The position numbers were made by a program, and so were the translations under genes. This document shows, in pieces, positions 60,963 through 64,000 of a stretch of 64,000 nt of DNA; position 1 is the stretch's first letter, and every line of letters starts with the position of its first letter. The notes under the pieces were generated by a model. That model saw only the letters and a program-made list of their open reading frames with translations, was not told the origin of the DNA and did no database searches. Source of the stretch: an uncultured Oscillospiraceae bacterium (lineage in GTDB: Bacteria; Bacillota; Clostridia; Oscillospirales; Oscillospiraceae); the NCBI GenBank assembly GCA_934590355.1, contig CAKTOX010000007.1:1-64000 (forward strand), written 5' to 3'.

Positions 60963-63900
60963 ATGAAGATATTGAATCAGCAGATATTTAAAAACAAGGA
61001 GGCTGCCGCGCTGCCGGGACTGATGGAGAGCGGCGGACTTCCTGCGCTCGTTTCCGGCCTCTCGGCGATACACCGCGCAAATCTCGCGGCGGCGCTGTAC
61101 GAGCGGCTGGAGCTGCCCATTATAGTGGTGTGCCCCGACGACAGCTCCGCTGACAGCTTTGCGCGCGACCTTGAGGCGATGACGGGCGTGGCGGTCAACA
61201 CCCTGTACTCGCGCGAATTTACGTTTTATAACTCCCTGGCGGCCTCGCGTGAGACCGAGCAGAAGCGCCTGAGCATTTTTAACGCCCTCAAGCGAGGCCA
61301 AAGCCCCCTTACGGTCGCAACGGTGTCCTCGCTCATGCAGCGCACGATACCCCCGCACACGCTCGATGAGGCGGCATTCACGGTCACTGACGGCACGAGC
61401 TGCCCGCCCGAGGAGCTTGAGAGCGCACTCATCCGCTGCGGCTACACCCGCTGCGAGCAGGTCGAGGGCGCGGGTCAGTACGCACGGCGCGGCGGCATCA
61501 TCGACTTCTTTTCTCCGACATATTCCGAGCCTGTGCGTGTCGAATTTTGGGGAGACGACGTCGACAGCATGGGCTTTTTCGACATAAAAACACAGCGCAG
61601 GACGGAGGCTGTCGAAAGCTGTCGGATCCTTCCCGCGGCAGAGAGCCTCGTTTCGCTTGCAACGGGCGGAGCTTCGACACTTCTCGACACGATGTGCGCC
61701 GCGGCGGACAAATGCGCAAGGCATCGCCGCAGCCCGCAGCTTGCCGAGCTTGAAAATACCCTGCGCGCCGACATTGAGCGCATCGAGCAGGGCGTAAAGC
61801 TCGAATACGCGGACAGATACCTGCCGTTTTTGTACGAAAAATCGACGGGATACGACTATATTCCCGAGGAAGCGATCGTGTTTTTCGACCAGCCGCCGCG
61901 CTGCGCCGACAGAGCCAAGGGCTACCTGAAGCAGCTCGGCGACGACGTGTCGCAGCTTGTCAAAAAGGGTCTTATCGCGTCGGAGGCGGGCGCATACAGA
62001 GCGTCGTGGGATGAGCTCACGCACGCGCTTTCCGAGCACGCGATGTACATGGCCGACGCCTTCACCGTCGGGCGCTATCCCTTGGAGCCCAAGACCCTCG
62101 TGAGCATCGCGGCAAAGCAGCTGCCATCGTATGCAGGCTCTGTAAAGACCGCATTCGACGACGTTTCCGCTTATTTAAAGCAGGGCTATCGCGTGGTCGT
62201 GCTTGCGGGAGATATGCGCCGTGCCGAGGTTTTGCAGAGCTTTTTTAAGGACGGCGGAATACGCGCTGCGCTTCAGGAAAAATTGGAGAAAATGCCCGAG
62301 GAGGGTTACTGCACGATAAGCGTCGGCGGAATGTCGGCGGGCATAGAATACCCCGGGATAAAGCTTGCCGTCATAAGCGATATGCAGCTTCTGCGCGTGC
62401 GCGAGCATAAGCACAGGGCGGCAAAAAAGCTCCCCGCGGGCAGGGAAAAGCTAAACTCCTACGCCGACCTTGCGCCGGGCGACCTTGTCGTTCACGAGGT
62501 GCACGGCATCGGGCGCTTTGCCGGCGTCAAAAAGATGAAGGTTGACGGCTTCGAGAAGGACTATATCATGATCCGCTACGCAGGAACGGACACGCTTTAC
62601 GTTCCCGCGACGGCGCTGGACATGGTGACGAAATATCTCGGCGCGCTCGAGGGTCAGACCGTGAAGCTCTCGAAAATGGGCGGCGCGGAGTGGTCGCGTG
62701 CGCGCACGAGAGCGAAGGCCGCGACGAAGAAGCTGGCGGGAGAGCTCATAAAGCTCTATGCCGAGCGAATGCGCGTGCCGGGTCATGCGTTTGCCGCCGA
62801 TACGCCGTGGCAGCGCGAGTTTGAGGATAACTTCGGCTACACGGAAACGGACGATCAGCTTCGCAGCATTAACGAAATTAAAGCCGACATGGAGGCCGCG
62901 ACGCCCATGGACAGACTGCTTTGCGGCGACGTCGGCTTCGGCAAAACGGAGGTGGCTCTGCGCGCGGCGATGAAGTGCATCCTCGATAACCGTCAGGCGG
63001 CGATGCTCGTGCCGACGACCGTGCTCGCCCAGCAGCACTATCAGACCGCCGTGCAGCGCTTTTTCGGCTTTCCCGTGAGCGTCGAGGTGCTCAGCCGCTT
63101 CCGCAGCCCCGCGCAGGTGCAAAAGACGCTTGAAAATATAAAATCAGGCAGCTGCGACCTTGTTATCGGCACGCACCGCCTGCTGCAAAAGGATATTCAA
63201 TTTAAAAATCTCGGACTTTTAATCGTTGACGAGGAGCAGCGCTTCGGAGTCAGCCACAAGGAGCATATAAAGGAGATGAGCCGCGGCGTAGACGTGCTCA
63301 CGCTCTCCGCGACCCCGATACCGCGCACGCTCAATATGGCGCTTTCGGGCATCAGGGATATGTCCTCGCTCGACGAGCCGCCGCAGGACAGACTGCCCGT
63401 GCAGACCTTCGTTATGGAGCACGACTGGGGCATTCTGTGCGACGCCATCAGACGCGAGATACAGCGCGGCGGGCAGGTGTATTACCTGCATAACCGCATC
63501 AGCACCATCGACCGCACCGCAACGAAAATACGGCAGATGCTCGATGACGAGGTCACCGTCGGAGTCGCGCACGGGCAGATGGATAAGGAGCTGCTCGCGT
63601 CGGTGATGGAGGACGTTGCCGACGGAAAGATACAAATTCTCGTGTGCACGACCATCATCGAAACAGGCATAGATATCCCCAACGTCAACACCCTCATCAT
63701 CGAGGACGCGGACAAAATGGGGCTTGCGCAGCTCCACCAGATACGCGGCAGAGTCGGGCGCAGCACCCGCCGCGCCTCGGCGTATCTCACCTTCCGTCAG
63801 GACAAGGTGCTCACCGAGGACGCGCAGAAGCGCCTCGAGGCGATACGCGAGTTTGCCGAGTTCGGCTCGGGCTTCAAGATCGCCATGCGCGACCTCGAAA

Positions 63901-64000
63901 TTCGCGGCGCGGGCAGTCTGCTCGGCGCGGAGCAGTCGGGGCACATGACGGACGTGGGCTATGATATGTATATGAAGCTGCTCAGCGAGGCGGTGCTTGA
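60963..64000 (+). CDS. mfd: Transcription-repair coupling factor Mfd (partial, runs off the window)
   Basis: DNA translocase that removes RNA polymerase stalled at lesions and recruits UvrA. 1012 codons are visible, still open at 64000. The UvrB-homology region ([32 protein letters not shown]) comes first, then the RNAP-interacting domain ([19 protein letters not shown]). The RecG-like motor has [27 protein letters not shown], and [10 protein letters not shown] second in-frame ATG lies at 60957. No Shine-Dalgarno is correctly spaced. Divergent from dnaA. Confidence 0.96.
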   Translation, partial: MKILNQQIFKNKEAAALPGLMESGGLPALVSGLSAIHRANLAAALYERLELPIIVVCPDDSSADSFARDLEAMTGVAVNTLYSREFTFYNSLAASRETEQKRLSIFNALKRGQSPLTVATVSSLMQRTIPPHTLDEAAFTVTDGTSCPPEELESALIRCGYTRCEQVEGAGQYARRGGIIDFFSPTYSEPVRVEFWGDDVDSMGFFDIKTQRRTEAVESCRILPAAESLVSLATGGASTLLDTMCAAADKCARHRRSPQLAELENTLRADIERIEQGVKLEYADRYLPFLYEKSTGYDYIPEEAIVFFDQPPRCADRAKGYLKQLGDDVSQLVKKGLIASEAGAYRASWDELTHALSEHAMYMADAFTVGRYPLEPKTLVSIAAKQLPSYAGSVKTAFDDVSAYLKQGYRVVVLAGDMRRAEVLQSFFKDGGIRAALQEKLEKMPEEGYCTISVGGMSAGIEYPGIKLAVISDMQLLRVREHKHRAAKKLPAGREKLNSYADLAPGDLVVHEVHGIGRFAGVKKMKVDGFEKDYIMIRYAGTDTLYVPATALDMVTKYLGALEGQTVKLSKMGGAEWSRARTRAKAATKKLAGELIKLYAERMRVPGHAFAADTPWQREFEDNFGYTETDDQLRSINEIKADMEAATPMDRLLCGDVGFGKTEVALRAAMKCILDNRQAAMLVPTTVLAQQHYQTAVQRFFGFPVSVEVLSRFRSPAQVQKTLENIKSGSCDLVIGTHRLLQKDIQFKNLGLLIVDEEQRFGVSHKEHIKEMSRGVDVLTLSATPIPRTLNMALSGIRDMSSLDEPPQDRLPVQTFVMEHDWGILCDAIRREIQRGGQVYYLHNRISTIDRTATKIRQMLDDEVTVGVAHGQMDKELLASVMEDVADGKIQILVCTTIIETGIDIPNVNTLIIEDADKMGLAQLHQIRGRVGRSTRRASAYLTFRQDKVLTEDAQKRLEAIREFAEFGSGFKIAMRDLEIRGAGSLLGAEQSGHMTDVGYDMYMKLLSEAVL

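Noticed and set aside
1..64000. tRNA and rRNA genes, IS transposases, prophage genes
   Set aside because: None could be recognised on either strand on reading; a tRNA scan would settle small cases.

Overview
This window looks like a chromosome segment of a GC-rich, spore-forming, low-GC-lineage Clostridia member, probably Oscillospiraceae-like. The basis is the gene repertoire (dnaA-dnaN-yaaA-recF-remB-gyrB block, DivIVA/SepF, SpoIID, YpeB, BrnQ, CD1247-type protein, AcnX, split transketolase), Shine-Dalgarno-led genes and codon use. No rRNA, tRNA, CRISPR, phage or IS transposase genes were seen. The genus cannot be fixed from the sequence alone.

Layout. 1-9.8 kb: secreted lipase, 2[4Fe-4S] ferredoxin, a short ClpC, a hotdog thioesterase, a CD1247-type protein, EF-P, a small membrane protein, an M24 peptidase, GNAT and LysR. 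10-20 kb: BrnQ, MarR, MscS, galactokinase, split transketolase, a second MarR with a visible operator, and a DUF1538 membrane protein coupled to a double P-II protein. 20-31 kb: AcnX pair with divergent TetR, an MFS exporter behind a promoter-terminator leader, a membrane protein, SpoIID, YpeB and two tandem CorC/HlyC proteins. 31-41 kb: ileS, then mutL-miaA-hfq-adaptor-ylmE-sepF-divIVA. 41-50 kb: miaB, a folate ECF S-component, CPBP protease, mutS, RNase HI. 50-60 kb: gyrA, gyrB, remB, recF, yaaA, dnaN, dnaA on the minus strand with oriC between dnaA and dnaN. 61-64 kb: mfd, divergent from dnaA and running off the window.

About an eighth of the window (15 islands) is a mosaic of short dispersed palindromic repeats, some nested inside others. 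These islands begin directly at stop codons and end directly at start codons. They have become functional gene ends: they encode C-terminal tails (GyrA, RNase HI, an MFS protein), supply stop codons (MarR, TetR, SpoIID, a truncated YpeB), and form a shared leader before gyrA, gyrB, mutS and yaaA in which a small hairpin lies between the Shine-Dalgarno sequence and the start codon.

The most interesting functional region is the predicted oriC (58634-58868). It has six copies of a non-canonical box (Y/G-TTTCRACA type), six consecutive DnaA-trios and an AT-rich tract, while DnaA itself has a changed DNA-recognition signature (RNHSTV rather than RDHTTV). The related word TTGTCGAA, which matches the Spo0A box, is clustered inside mutL, the adaptor gene and mfd.
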